A stretch of DNA of 61,854 bases from Actinomycetes bacterium (GTDB taxonomy: Bacteria > Actinomycetota > UBA4738 > HRBIN12), in the NCBI GenBank assembly GCA_021155985.1, contig JAJNBA010000005.1, positions 1 through 61,854 on the forward strand. The letters are read 5' to 3'. Shown piece after piece: positions 26,236 through 34,207 of the stretch (the stretch's first letter is position 1; every line of letters begins with the position of its first letter). The notes below the pieces were generated by a model, which had not been told where the DNA came from, made no database searches, and saw only the letters and a program-made list of their open reading frames with translations. The position numbers were made by a program, and so were the translations under genes.

Positions 26236-26260
26236 ATGTGGCCCCGGCCGATGTGGAAAC
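26213..26260. promoter_or_regulatory. Cluster of DnaA-box-like sequences at the dnaE start
   Basis: Three 9-mers resembling the DnaA box TTATCCACA fall within 48 bases: TTCTCCACA (26213-26221), TTTTCCACA (26228-26236, matching TTWTNCACA) and, on the other strand, GTTTCCACA (26260-26252). The second and third are inverted and form TTTCCACA/TGTGGAAA. They overlap the putative dnaE start codon. This could be DnaA control of dnaE, or chance plus the small coding repeat there. Confidence 0.35.
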
Positions 26261-26327
26261 TTACATGACTGTGATTCGTCGGGGGCTCAAGGTACGTCTC
26301 CACCCCGGTGCCGTCAAGCGAAGCAGG

Positions 26328-27212
26328 TCAGCGGAGCCGTTCGAGGGCCGCGACGAGCTCCGGCGGGAGGTCCTCCTCGAGCGACACGTCGGCCCCGGTC
26401 AAGGGATGGACGAAAGACAGCCGCCAGGCGTGCAGGAACGGACGATCGAGGCCGGCGGCGCGGGCGTCGTCGCCTCCGCCCCCGTAGGCGCGATCCCCGA
26501 GGATCGGGTGTCCGATCGCCGCCAGGTGGACCCGGATCTGGTGGGTACGTCCGGTGCGCGGCGTCGCCTCGAGGAAGGTCGTGCTCTCCAGGCGCTCTCG
26601 TACCGCGAAGCCGGTCTCGGCCCGCCTCCCCTCGGTCGCGTCGACCACGATCTTCGACGCGCGCCGCCCGAGGGGGGCGTCGACGGCGAACGCGTCGTTC
26701 GCGACCAGTCCTCGAACGACGGCGAGGTAGGCGCGATCGACCTCGTGATCGTGGAAGAGCTTCCGGAGAGCTCCGTACGCCTCGTCGGTCGCGGCGACCA
26801 CGAGCAGCCCCGAGGTGCCGGCATCGAGCCGGTGCACGATGCCCGGTCGGAGCGCCCCGCCGGCCGCCGCGAGCGGAACCCCCATACCGAGCAACCGGTT
26901 GACCAGCGTCCCGCCCCGCCGGCTCGCGGTCGGATGCGTCACGAGGCCGGCCGGCTTCGACACGACCGCGAGATGCTCGTCGCGATAGCGGACCGCCACC
27001 GGTGGGCCCTCGGCCTCGGGGGGAGCGTCGGCCTCGATCTCGATCGTCAGGCGCTCGCCCCCACGGAGGCGGAAGGACTTCTCCCTGGGCTCCCCGTCGA
27101 CCCGGACCGTTCCCGCCGTGATCGCCCGTTGGACGTCGGCCCGGGGCATCCCGGTCACGCGAGCCACGACCACGTCGAGCCGGCCCTCCTCCGCCTCGAC
27201 GGTTCGCTTCAT
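26328..27212 (-). CDS. rluD: RluA/RluD-family 23S rRNA pseudouridine synthase
   Basis: A 294-residue pseudouridine synthase. An N-terminal S4 RNA-binding domain (about 11-60) is followed by the catalytic domain with the signature HRLDAGTSGLLV, in which Asp130 is the nucleophile. The other family blocks LAVVSKPAGLVTHP, RAYLAVVRG, and RTGRTHQIRVHLA are present. The architecture fits RluC/RluD, which modify helix 69 or other sites of 23S rRNA; the exact site is inferred. Its ATG overlaps the lspA stop by 4 bases, a pairing (lspA-rluD) common in actinobacteria. Confidence 0.9.
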   Translation of the reverse strand: MKRTVEAEEGRLDVVVARVTGMPRADVQRAITAGTVRVDGEPREKSFRLRGGERLTIEIEADAPPEAEGPPVAVRYRDEHLAVVSKPAGLVTHPTASRRGGTLVNRLLGMGVPLAAAGGALRPGIVHRLDAGTSGLLVVAATDEAYGALRKLFHDHEVDRAYLAVVRGLVANDAFAVDAPLGRRASKIVVDATEGRRAETGFAVRERLESTTFLEATPRTGRTHQIRVHLAAIGHPILGDRAYGGGGDDARAAGLDRPFLHAWRLSFVHPLTGADVSLEEDLPPELVAALERLR

Positions 27213-27706
27213 CTCTCGGCCCGCGCGGGTTCGGATTCCTCCCGCCGCTCCCGGAGCCCCGTCCAAGCGAGGAGGATCGCACCCACGACGATCGCGGTGT
27301 CCGCCAGGTTGAAGACGGGCCAGATCTGGAAGTCGATGAAGTCCACGACGTGTCCACGCATGCCGGGGGCTCGGATCGCCCGGTCCGTGAGGTTCCCGAG
27401 CGCTCCGCCCAGGACGAGGCCGAGCGAGGCGCCGACGAGTCGACTCGTGTGACGGAACGCCGTGGCGAGGATGATCACGGCCACGACGACGCTCACCCCC
27501 ACGAAGAACCACGGAGCGCTCTGGCCGATGCTGAACGCGCCGCCGGAGTTGGTCGTGAACCGCAGCGTCAGGACGCCCGGGACGAGCTCCACCGGGCTGC
27601 CGGGGAGCGAGGACTCCGCGAGGATCTTCGTGACCCGGTCCAGACCGTAGGCGAGGAACGCCGTCACGAAGAGCGTCAGAGCCGCACGGCTCCGCGGCGC
27701 GTTCAC
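27209..27706 (-). CDS. lspA: Lipoprotein signal peptidase (signal peptidase II)
   Basis: A 165-residue polytopic membrane aspartyl protease that cleaves prolipoprotein signal peptides after lipid attachment. The paired catalytic Asp residues are in GNLTDRA (Asp108) and FNLADTAIVVG (Asp136). The conserved TTNSGGAFSI stands in the usual NxGaaFG position. About four hydrophobic spans are visible. The GTG at 27706 lies 4 bases after the stop of the TraR-like gene and gives the standard length. At least three lipoproteins in this window would be its substrates. Confidence 0.95.
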   Translation of the reverse strand: MNAPRSRAALTLFVTAFLAYGLDRVTKILAESSLPGSPVELVPGVLTLRFTTNSGGAFSIGQSAPWFFVGVSVVVAVIILATAFRHTSRLVGASLGLVLGGALGNLTDRAIRAPGMRGHVVDFIDFQIWPVFNLADTAIVVGAILLAWTGLRERREESEPARAER

Positions 27707-27710
27707 GCGA

Positions 27711-28097
27711 TCAGCGGCGCGACTGGGCGGCCTGCGCGTCCTTGATGCAGAGCTCCGCGTACGGCAAGGCCTTGATCCGCGCCTTCTCGATCGGTTTCCC
27801 GCACCGCTCACAGAGGCCGTAGCTCTTCGCGTCCATCCGCCTCAGGGCCCCGTCGATCTTCCGCAACAGGTCGCGCACGTTGTTCTCGATCGAGAGGTCC
27901 TTCTCGCGTTCGAACGTCGCGGTGCCGGCGTCGGCCGACTCGTCATCGAGCCCAACGTCACCCGCCATGTCCGACTGGGTGGCCGCGAAGGAGCCCTCGA
28001 CGATCGACGTCAGCTGCGACTCCAGATGCCCGCGCTCCTCCGTGAGGCGGGCTCGGAGGTCCTTGATCTCCGCCGCGGTGAGCTTCGTCTGCGCCAT
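27711..28097 (-). CDS. TraR/DksA-type protein with incomplete zinc finger
   Basis: A 128-residue protein of the DksA/TraR C4 zinc-finger family, whose members bind the RNA polymerase secondary channel or have unknown roles. An N-terminal helical hairpin (about 5-90) is rich in charge. The C-terminal finger has Cys96, Cys99 and Cys117, but the fourth ligand position holds Asp120 (CxxC...CIKD). Metal binding through Asp is possible but not certain. Located before lspA, as in many actinobacteria. TACCCT lies 8 bases before the ATG with no ribosome-binding site, suggesting a leaderless message for this operon. Confidence 0.88.
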   Translation of the reverse strand: MAQTKLTAAEIKDLRARLTEERGHLESQLTSIVEGSFAATQSDMAGDVGLDDESADAGTATFEREKDLSIENNVRDLLRKIDGALRRMDAKSYGLCERCGKPIEKARIKALPYAELCIKDAQAAQSRR

Positions 28098-28105
28098 GGG
28101 GGCGA

Positions 28106-28111
28106 AGGGTA
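28106..28111 (-). promoter_or_regulatory. -10 element for a leaderless TraR-lspA-rluD transcript
   Basis: TACCCT on the minus strand is followed by 8 bases (TCGCCCCC) and the ATG at 28097. There is no purine-rich ribosome-binding site. The only -35 candidate, GGGACG, is 19 bases upstream and matches four of six consensus positions. Confidence 0.45.
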
Positions 28112-28344
28112 GCACGTCGACGCATCACCTCGTCCCAGGCCCGACCCGGATCGACCATCACCGGAGTGGTTGCAGCACTTCAACTCTGCTCGGGTCGAGG
28201 ACGCCGACCATCTCCTCGCGCGGTCGCCGGCCCAGGCGGGAGATGAGGGGCGATGGCGCCAGCTCGAGGTCGTCGCGAGCGCCATCCGGTGGTTCCTCCT
28301 CGCCCGATCGCGGCCTCACGGACGATCACGCTGGCCACGCCGTG
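28112..28344. other. Divergent intergenic stretch, no gene
   Basis: The gap between the TraR-like gene and the ileS leader holds no convincing gene. The only structure seen is an 8-bp inverted repeat, GATGGCGC (28252-28259) with GCGCCATC (28279-28286), which could form a hairpin with an inner GCTCG/CGAGC stem. It precedes the ileS promoter region. Confidence 0.4.
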
Positions 28345-28632
28345 TAGCATGCACGCGGAAGGCGACGACGGGAAACGCGTCGCGGGGACGGCAGAGCACG
28401 AGCGAGCCGGGGAGGGTGGGAGCCCGGTGCCGAGCGCCTCGCGGACATCCTCCCCGAGCCCCTGCCCGAACCGGTCCGGTCTCGGTCCGTGGGAGGCACA
28501 GGCGGGTCCGCCCGTGACAGCGGCAGGCCGTGTCGCGGCCGTGAGCGGTCGGTCGCCGCGAGGTGACCGGCAAGCGAGGTGGTACCGCGGGGCTCGCGCC
28601 TCGTCCTCGCGAGACGAGGACGAGGCGTTTCG
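28345..28632 (+). promoter_or_regulatory. T-box riboswitch of ileS, with promoter
   Basis: TAGCAT (28345-28350) is a possible -10. The leader holds a T-box: GAGGTGGTACCGCGG (28576-28590) contains the conserved TGGNACCGCG, closed by GCGAG/CTCGC into the anti-sequestrator/antiterminator. The N is T, which pairs with discriminator A of tRNA-Ile. Upstream, GGAGGGTGGGAGCCCGG and GCGGACATCCTCC resemble stem I, with ATC (28447-28449) as the isoleucine specifier. A 13-bp hairpin, CGCCTCGTCCTCG/CGAGGACGAGGCG (28597-28627), follows, then TTT. Uncharged tRNA-Ile should raise ileS expression. Whether the off state is a terminator or sequestration of the GGGAGG at 28639-28644 is unresolved. Confidence 0.9.
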
Positions 28633-28651
28633 CGTGTCGGGAGGCGAACGG

Positions 28652-31600
28652 ATGGCGAACGACGACGGGCCGCGGTTCCGGTCGGTCGACCCGAAGGTGC
28701 GGTTCCCCGAGCTCGAGGAGCGGATCCTGCGGTTCTGGGACGAAGCCGACGTGTTCCACCGATCGGTCGCGCAGCGTGAGGGCGCGCCGGAGTGGGTCTT
28801 CTACGACGGCCCGCCGACGGCCAACGCGAAGCCGCACATCGGGCACGCCCTCACGAGGGCGTTCAAGGACGTCTACCCGCGGTACCGCACGATGACCGGC
28901 CACCTCGTCCATCGGAAGGCCGGCTGGGACTGTCACGGTCTGCCGGTCGAGATCGAGGTGGAACGCGAGATCGGCTCGACGTCCAAGCGCGACATCGAGG
29001 CGTTCGGGATCGCGGAGTTCATCGAACGCTGCCGTGCGTCGGTGCGTCGCTACGTCCGGGACTGGGAGGAGCTGACGCGACGGATCGGCTTCTGGATCGA
29101 CATGGACGACGCCTACTGGACGATGGACCCGACCTACGTCGAGTCGGTGTGGTGGTCACTGAAGCGGTTGCACGAGCGTGGGCTCCTCGTCGAGGCCGAC
29201 AAGGTGACGGCGTACTGCCCTCGGTGCGGGACCGCGCTGTCCGATGCGGAGGTCGCGCTCGGGTACGCGACCACGGAGGACCCCAGCGTCCACGTGCGGT
29301 TCCCGATCGCCGAGGCGGCGGATCCCGAGCTCGTCGGCGCGTCGCTCCTCGTCTGGACGACGACGCCGTGGACGCTCCCGTCCAACGCCGGCGTCGCGGT
29401 GGATCCCGAGGCCTCCTACGTGGTCGCTGAGGGCGAGGGGATGCGGTTGGTCCTCGCGGAGTCGCGCCTCGACGCGACACTGGGCGACGGCTGGACCGTG
29501 CTGAGGACGATCGACGGTTCCGCGCTGCTCGGCGCGCGATACGAGCCTCCCTACCCCAACGTCGACGGGGCACATCGCGTCGTGGCCGGCTCGTTCGTGG
29601 CGCTCGACGAAGGAACCGGCACGGTGCACATGGCGCCGGCGTTCGGACCCGAGGACCTCGAGGTCGGGCTCGCCCAGGGCTGGCCGGTCTTCAAGCCGGT
29701 CGGTGACGACGGGCGGTTCACCGACCTCGCTCCGGAGTTCGTGCGTGGGCTCTTCGTCAAGGACGCGGACGCGCCGATCGAGGAGGACCTGCGTGCGCGC
29801 GGGCTCCTCGTGCGATCTGGCCGGATCGAACACACCTATCCGTTCTGCTGGCGGTGCGGCACGCCACTCCTCTATTACGCGCGCACGTCCTGGTACGTGC
29901 GCACCACCGCGGTCAAGGAGCGCCTCCTCGCGGTGAACGAGGAGGTCGCCTGGTACCCCGACCACATCAAGCACGGGCGCTACGGGAACTGGCTCGAGAA
30001 CAACGTGGACTGGGCACTCTCCCGCGAGCGCTACTGGGGTACGCCCTTGCCGATCTGGCGGTGCGACGAGGGACACGCGACGGCCGTCGGTTCCTTGCAC
30101 GAGCTGGGTGAGCGCGCCGGCCGTGACGTGACCGGCCTCGATCCTCATCGCCCAACGATCGACGAGGTCGTCTTCGACTGTCCGGATTGCGGTGGCGAGG
30201 CGCATCGTGTCCCTGAGGTGATCGACACGTGGTACGACTCCGGCGCGATGCCCTTCGCCCAGTGGGGCTACCACCCCGAGCTGGGGCGAGGGCAGGACGA
30301 ATTCGAACGGCGATTCCCCGCGGACTTCGTCTCCGAGGCGATCGACCAGACGCGTGGCTGGTTCTACACGCTGATGGCGGAAGGCGTGCTGCACTTCGAC
30401 TCTCCCGCCTACCGGCACGTCGTCTGCTTCGAATTCATCGTCGACGAGGACGGCCGGAAGATGTCCAAGTCCGTCGGCAACGTGATCGACCCGATGCCGA
30501 CGATGGAGCGGTTCGGCGCGGACGCGCTCCGGTGGGTGCTCCTGACGAGCAGCTCGCCCTGGGCGTCGCGGCGACTTGGCGACTCGGTTCTGGAGGAAGC
30601 CGTTCGACGCTTCCTGCTCACCCTGTGGCACGTGTATTCGTTCTTCGTGTTGTACGCGAACGCCGATGGCGTAGATCCGGACGCGGCCGAGCGCACGTCG
30701 CCGGCATCCCGTTCCGTCTTGGACCGGTGGATCCTGTCCCGACTGGCGGGGACCGTTCGGGATGTTCGGGAAGGCATGGACGCCTACGACGTCACGGGCG
30801 CCGGTCGGCGCATCCAGACGTTCGTGGACGATCTATCGAACTGGTACATCCGGCGATCACGGCGCCGGTTCTGGAACCCCGGCGGGGCCGGCGGCGAGGA
30901 CTCGGCCGCCGCGTTCGAGACGCTCCACGAGTGCCTCGTGACGACGGCGATGCTCCTGGCCCCCTTCACGCCGTTCGTGGCCGAGGAGGTCTGGTCGAAC
31001 ATCGCGGCCGACCGGGCCGGTCGCCCGGACTCGGTCCATCTCGCCGACTTTCCCGAGGTGCACGAGTCGGTCATCGATCCCGGACTTGACGAGGCGATGA
31101 TGTTGGCACGGCGTGTGGTCGAGCTCGGCCGGCGCATCAGGACGGAGACGCGAGTGCGGACCCGGCAGCCCCTCACGCGGGCGGTGGTTCACCTGCCGGT
31201 CGGCGCGCAGGATTTCGAGCAGCTGCTGGGCGTCGTCGCAGAGGAGCTGAACGTGAAGCGCGTCGATCTCGCGGGGTCGGCCGAGTCGTTCGGCCGGTGG
31301 CGCGCGAAGCCCGACTTCCAGGTGCTCGGCCCGCGCCTCGGAGCCCGCGTGCGCGCGGCGGCATCCGCTCTGGCCCAGGACGACGGCTCGCTCGCGGCGC
31401 GACTGGCGACCGGCGATCAGGTGGAGATCTCAGTCGACGACGGGCCGCCGATCGTGATCGGTCCCGGCGACGTCACCCTGAGCCAGGACGTGCGTGCCGG
31501 ATACGGCGTCGCGACCGAGGGAGGCGTGACGGTCGCCCTCGAGCTCGACGTGACGCGCGAGCTCAGGCGTGAGGGGGTGGCGCGCGAGCTGGTGCGCATG

Positions 31601-31822
31601 ATCCAGGACGCGCGGAAGGAAGCAGGGCTCGAGGTGACGGACCGCATCGATCTGGCGGTGGAGACGTCGGGCGAGCCCGCCGAGGCGCTGGCGGCACATC
31701 GCCAGGAGATCGCCGAGGAGACGCTGGCGTCCGAGCTGCGCACCGAAAGGATCGACGGCTTCCGTCAGGCGTCGGAGCTCGACGGCGTCCCGGTCGTGGT
31801 GATGCTCAAGCGGACGACGTGA
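28652..31822 (+). CDS. ileS: Isoleucyl-tRNA synthetase, type 2
   Basis: A 1056-residue class I synthetase that charges tRNA-Ile. The HIGH motif is KPHIGHAL, followed by GWDCHGLPVEIEVE. The CP1 editing domain (about 180-400) holds VWTTTPWTLPSN. Zinc-finger CxxC pairs occur at YCPRCGTA, FCWRCGTP and FDCPDCGG. The KMSKS loop is KMSKSVGNVIDP. The length, the SVGN form and the lack of the bacterial C-terminal zinc finger place it in the eukaryote-like type 2, the kind tolerant of mupirocin. The ATG at 28652 follows GGGAGG by 7 bases; the frame open upstream is the T-box leader and not coding. It converges with divIVA 24 bases downstream. Confidence 0.96.
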   Translation: MANDDGPRFRSVDPKVRFPELEERILRFWDEADVFHRSVAQREGAPEWVFYDGPPTANAKPHIGHALTRAFKDVYPRYRTMTGHLVHRKAGWDCHGLPVEIEVEREIGSTSKRDIEAFGIAEFIERCRASVRRYVRDWEELTRRIGFWIDMDDAYWTMDPTYVESVWWSLKRLHERGLLVEADKVTAYCPRCGTALSDAEVALGYATTEDPSVHVRFPIAEAADPELVGASLLVWTTTPWTLPSNAGVAVDPEASYVVAEGEGMRLVLAESRLDATLGDGWTVLRTIDGSALLGARYEPPYPNVDGAHRVVAGSFVALDEGTGTVHMAPAFGPEDLEVGLAQGWPVFKPVGDDGRFTDLAPEFVRGLFVKDADAPIEEDLRARGLLVRSGRIEHTYPFCWRCGTPLLYYARTSWYVRTTAVKERLLAVNEEVAWYPDHIKHGRYGNWLENNVDWALSRERYWGTPLPIWRCDEGHATAVGSLHELGERAGRDVTGLDPHRPTIDEVVFDCPDCGGEAHRVPEVIDTWYDSGAMPFAQWGYHPELGRGQDEFERRFPADFVSEAIDQTRGWFYTLMAEGVLHFDSPAYRHVVCFEFIVDEDGRKMSKSVGNVIDPMPTMERFGADALRWVLLTSSSPWASRRLGDSVLEEAVRRFLLTLWHVYSFFVLYANADGVDPDAAERTSPASRSVLDRWILSRLAGTVRDVREGMDAYDVTGAGRRIQTFVDDLSNWYIRRSRRRFWNPGGAGGEDSAAAFETLHECLVTTAMLLAPFTPFVAEEVWSNIAADRAGRPDSVHLADFPEVHESVIDPGLDEAMMLARRVVELGRRIRTETRVRTRQPLTRAVVHLPVGAQDFEQLLGVVAEELNVKRVDLAGSAESFGRWRAKPDFQVLGPRLGARVRAAASALAQDDGSLAARLATGDQVEISVDDGPPIVIGPGDVTLSQDVRAGYGVATEGGVTVALELDVTRELRREGVARELVRMIQDARKEAGLEVTDRIDLAVETSGEPAEALAAHRQEIAEETLASELRTERIDGFRQASELDGVPVVVMLKRTT

Positions 31823-31846
31823 CCGAGGGCCTCGTTCCGGCCGGGG

Positions 31847-32560
31847 CTAGTCCTCGCCCCAGAAGAGCTCCCGGAGCGAATCCCCTTCCTTCTCCTCCGA
31901 GCGACGTGATCGTGCCGGCTCGGGATCCTCGAGCCTGATCGGCTCCTCGGCGATCACCCCGGTGATCGCAGCGGGCTCATGGCCCTCGTCCTCGCCGGAC
32001 GCGATCGGCTCCGACGAGGGTGCCTCGTCGACCCGCTCCGTGGGAGCGGGTTCCTCGCCCTCCGCCACCGCCTCGGTTTCCGCCACCGACTCGGCGACGG
32101 GCTCTTGCTCGACCACCGGTTCTTGCTCTGGCACGGGCTCCTCTCGGGCCACGGCCACCGGCGGCGGCGCATCGCGGGTGGCCCGGATCATGGACCGCAG
32201 TTCCTCCGCGTGCGCCTGCACGAGCCCGCCGAGGTTCTGGAGGAACCCTTTCTCCCGTTGGAGGAAGGCATCCACCGCCGCCCTCTCCGCGGAGCTCGCC
32301 GTCGCTCCCGGGGGGATATCCGGCGCGCTCGTGGCGGAGGCGCCCCCGCTCGACGCTCGCAGCTGCTCGTTCTCCGCGATCAGCGCCGACAACGTGTCGG
32401 TCACCTGGTCGAGGAACTCGTCGACCTCGCGCATCCGATAGCCGACGCCGACCCGGGTGACGCGGAACTCTTTCTGCTGGACATCGAGCGGGCTCACGCG
32501 GCCGCCGGCCGGCCGGTCCCACTCCGATCCGCTCTGGTCCGCCACGTCCTTCTTCCTCAT
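31847..32560 (-). CDS. divIVA: DivIVA domain protein (Wag31-like)
   Basis: A 237-residue cytoplasmic scaffold that in actinobacteria gathers at poles and septa and directs wall growth. The DivIVA lipid-binding domain is near residues 22-65 (SPLDVQQKEFRV...GYRMREVDEFLDQV), followed by a coiled coil to about 75. A second helical stretch at about 90-130 is followed by a long Glu/Pro/Ala/Val-rich disordered region with repeated QEPV/AE units. It ends in RELFWGED. This is shorter in coiled coil than mycobacterial Wag31. Last gene of the division cluster. Confidence 0.9.
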   Translation of the reverse strand: MRKKDVADQSGSEWDRPAGGRVSPLDVQQKEFRVTRVGVGYRMREVDEFLDQVTDTLSALIAENEQLRASSGGASATSAPDIPPGATASSAERAAVDAFLQREKGFLQNLGGLVQAHAEELRSMIRATRDAPPPVAVAREEPVPEQEPVVEQEPVAESVAETEAVAEGEEPAPTERVDEAPSSEPIASGEDEGHEPAAITGVIAEEPIRLEDPEPARSRRSEEKEGDSLRELFWGED

Positions 32561-32575
32561 CTCACCCTCTCATCG

Positions 32576-32833
32576 TCAGCAGACCACTGTACGCAACACC
32601 GTGAGGGCGACGAACGCAACCAGGACGGAGAGATCGAACCCTCCGGTGGGCGGCACGATCCGTCGGAGCAGCCGGAGCGGTGGCTCCGTCACGTCGACGG
32701 TCACGTCGAGCGCGGCCCGGACCGGCCCGGAGTGCGGTGGGCGCCAACCTGCCAGTACCACCCAGTCCACCACGACCCGGATGAACAGGACGATCATCGC
32801 GACGAGCAGGGCGAGGCAGATGATCTCCGTCAC
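32576..32833 (-). CDS. yggT: YggT family membrane protein
   Basis: An 85-residue protein with two hydrophobic spans (about 3-27 and 66-84) separated by the family's VTEPPLRLLRRIVPPTGG loop. YggT proteins commonly sit between sepF and divIVA in Gram-positive bacteria; their molecular role is unclear, with links to osmotic tolerance and division reported for the family. The start is GTG. It lies 15 bases before divIVA and 70 after sepF, with a TAGCAT hexamer in that gap as a possible promoter. Confidence 0.9.
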   Translation of the reverse strand: MTEIICLALLVAMIVLFIRVVVDWVVLAGWRPPHSGPVRAALDVTVDVTEPPLRLLRRIVPPTGGFDLSVLVAFVALTVLRTVVC

Positions 32834-32903
32834 GAGGCGGCACCGTGTGTCATCGAGGCGCGATGCTAGCAGCGGCGCTGCGGGTCACGTTCTCGCGCGC
32901 GAT

Positions 32904-33371
32904 TCAGAACTGGTTGTAGAAGCCTCCGCCCGCGATGCGCTCACGCTCCTCCGCCGAGACCTCGACATCGGCCGGCGTGAGCAGGTACACACGGTTCGCC
33001 ACGAGCTCGATCTTGCCGTCGAGGCCGTAGACGAGGCCCGACGCGAAGTCCACGAGCCTCCTCGCGGTCGAATCCTCCGTGCTCTGCAGGTTCATGATGA
33101 CCGCGGTGCCTTCCTTGAATCGGTCGGCGACCTCACGAGCCTCGTTGAACCGCTTGGGCTCCGACTTGTGGATCATGGACGAACCGCCCGCAGGACGGGG
33201 TGCGGCGATCGTGCGCACCACGCCTTCCGCTTCGGAGGACACCTCCCGGACGGGATGAGGGCGCATGCGACGCACCGGCGGAGGCTCCACATCCGGCAGC
33301 TCTTCGACGAACTCCTCGTCGTCCTCGACCAGACCGAGATAGTTCAGCGTCTTCTTCCACACGCCCGTCAT
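32904..33371 (-). CDS. sepF: Cell division protein SepF
   Basis: A 155-residue protein that anchors FtsZ to the membrane and helps Z-ring assembly. A short N-terminal amphipathic helix (GVWKKTLNYLGLV) is followed by a flexible acidic/proline-rich linker. The SepF core (about 75-150) has VADRFKEGTAVIMNLQ, RRLVDFASGLVYGLDG, and VYLLTPADVEVSAEE. Since no ftsA is present in the cluster, SepF is the likely FtsZ membrane tether here, as in other actinobacteria. Confidence 0.95.
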   Translation of the reverse strand: MTGVWKKTLNYLGLVEDDEEFVEELPDVEPPPVRRMRPHPVREVSSEAEGVVRTIAAPRPAGGSSMIHKSEPKRFNEAREVADRFKEGTAVIMNLQSTEDSTARRLVDFASGLVYGLDGKIELVANRVYLLTPADVEVSAEERERIAGGGFYNQF

Positions 33372-33411
33372 GTCGCTTCCTCCTCGTCACCTGGCCCGTT
33401 CCCCGGCTCGT

Positions 33412-34104
33412 TCATCGGGGCCTGGTCGCTCGGGACCCGAACAGCGCGGTCCCGATGCGGACAATCGTAGCGCCTTCTTCCACCGCGACCCCGTAATCCA
33501 ACGACATCCCCATGGACGATTCCAGCACATCCGGATGTCGTTCCTGGGTCGCCTCACGTAGCTCGCGGAGCCGTGCGAAGGAGGGGCGGGAGTCCTCGGG
33601 GACTCGCGGGATCGGGGGGACGGTCATGAGACCGATCAAGCGCAAGCCTTCGAGCGACGCGACGAGATCGGCGAAGACGGGCAGGTCGTCGGGTCGCACG
33701 CCCGCCCGACCCTCCGTGAGGTCCACCTCGATCAACGCGTCGAGCCTCCGACCGGAGCGTGCGGCGCGACCGGCGAGACGTCTCGCGGCGCGCTCTCCCG
33801 CGACCGTCTCCACGACGTCGGCGTGATCGGCGACCTGCGATGCGGTACCGGACTGGAGGGTCCCGATGTAGTGCCAGGCGACGCCATGGATCTCCTCGCG
33901 TTTCCGCCGGAGGTCCGGCACGTAGTTCTCTCCGATCGCACGCACCCCGGCCTCGACTGCCCAACGGATCCGCTCGACCTCGACGGTCTTCGTCACGGCG
34001 ACGAGCGTCACGTCCGCGGCGTCCCGCCCCGAGCGATCCGCGGCCTCCGCGATCCGCGATCGCACCTCGTCGACGTTGCGGCGGACCACGTCACGTTCGA
34101 GCAT
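33412..34104 (-). CDS. yggS: YggS/PLPBP pyridoxal-phosphate homeostasis protein
   Basis: A 230-residue single-domain fold-type III PLP protein that buffers PLP and affects amino-acid pools; no enzymatic reaction is known. The PLP lysine is Lys39 in LVAVTK. GENYVPDLRRK, WHYIGTLQSG (the usual Asn after Ser is Gly) and SMGMSLDYGVAVEEGATIVRIGTALFG match the family. It is located between ftsZ and sepF. The laccase-domain gene (pgeF) that often accompanies it in actinobacteria is missing. A structured 69-base element precedes it. Confidence 0.95.
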   Translation of the reverse strand: MLERDVVRRNVDEVRSRIAEAADRSGRDAADVTLVAVTKTVEVERIRWAVEAGVRAIGENYVPDLRRKREEIHGVAWHYIGTLQSGTASQVADHADVVETVAGERAARRLAGRAARSGRRLDALIEVDLTEGRAGVRPDDLPVFADLVASLEGLRLIGLMTVPPIPRVPEDSRPSFARLRELREATQERHPDVLESSMGMSLDYGVAVEEGATIVRIGTALFGSRATRPR

Positions 34105-34138
34105 CGAGGCCTCCGAGCGTCCGGCCCCGGAGCACGAA

Positions 34139-34207
34139 CGGGGCGGGGAGATCCTCCGAGAGGAGGCGGGGGAAGGGCGCCTCCTTCACTCGGACCTCCC
34201 CGCCCCG
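34139..34207 (-). other. Three-way-junction RNA element between ftsZ and yggS
   Basis: A perfect 12-bp outer stem, CGGGGCGGGGAG (34139-34150) with CTCCCCGCCCCG (34196-34207), encloses two smaller hairpins: CCTCC/GGAGG (34153-34157 with 34162-34166) and a GAAGG/CCTTC one (about 34172-34188). In the ftsZ-yggS message this would be a compact three-armed structure filling most of the 129-base gap. There is no T-tract, so simple termination is unlikely. It may be a processing or stabilising site that keeps ftsZ message abundant. Confidence 0.5.

Noticed and set aside
22015-26268. 1417-codon open frame on the plus strand opposite dnaE
   Set aside because: A shadow of dnaE and hisA caused by codon bias; no recognisable domain.
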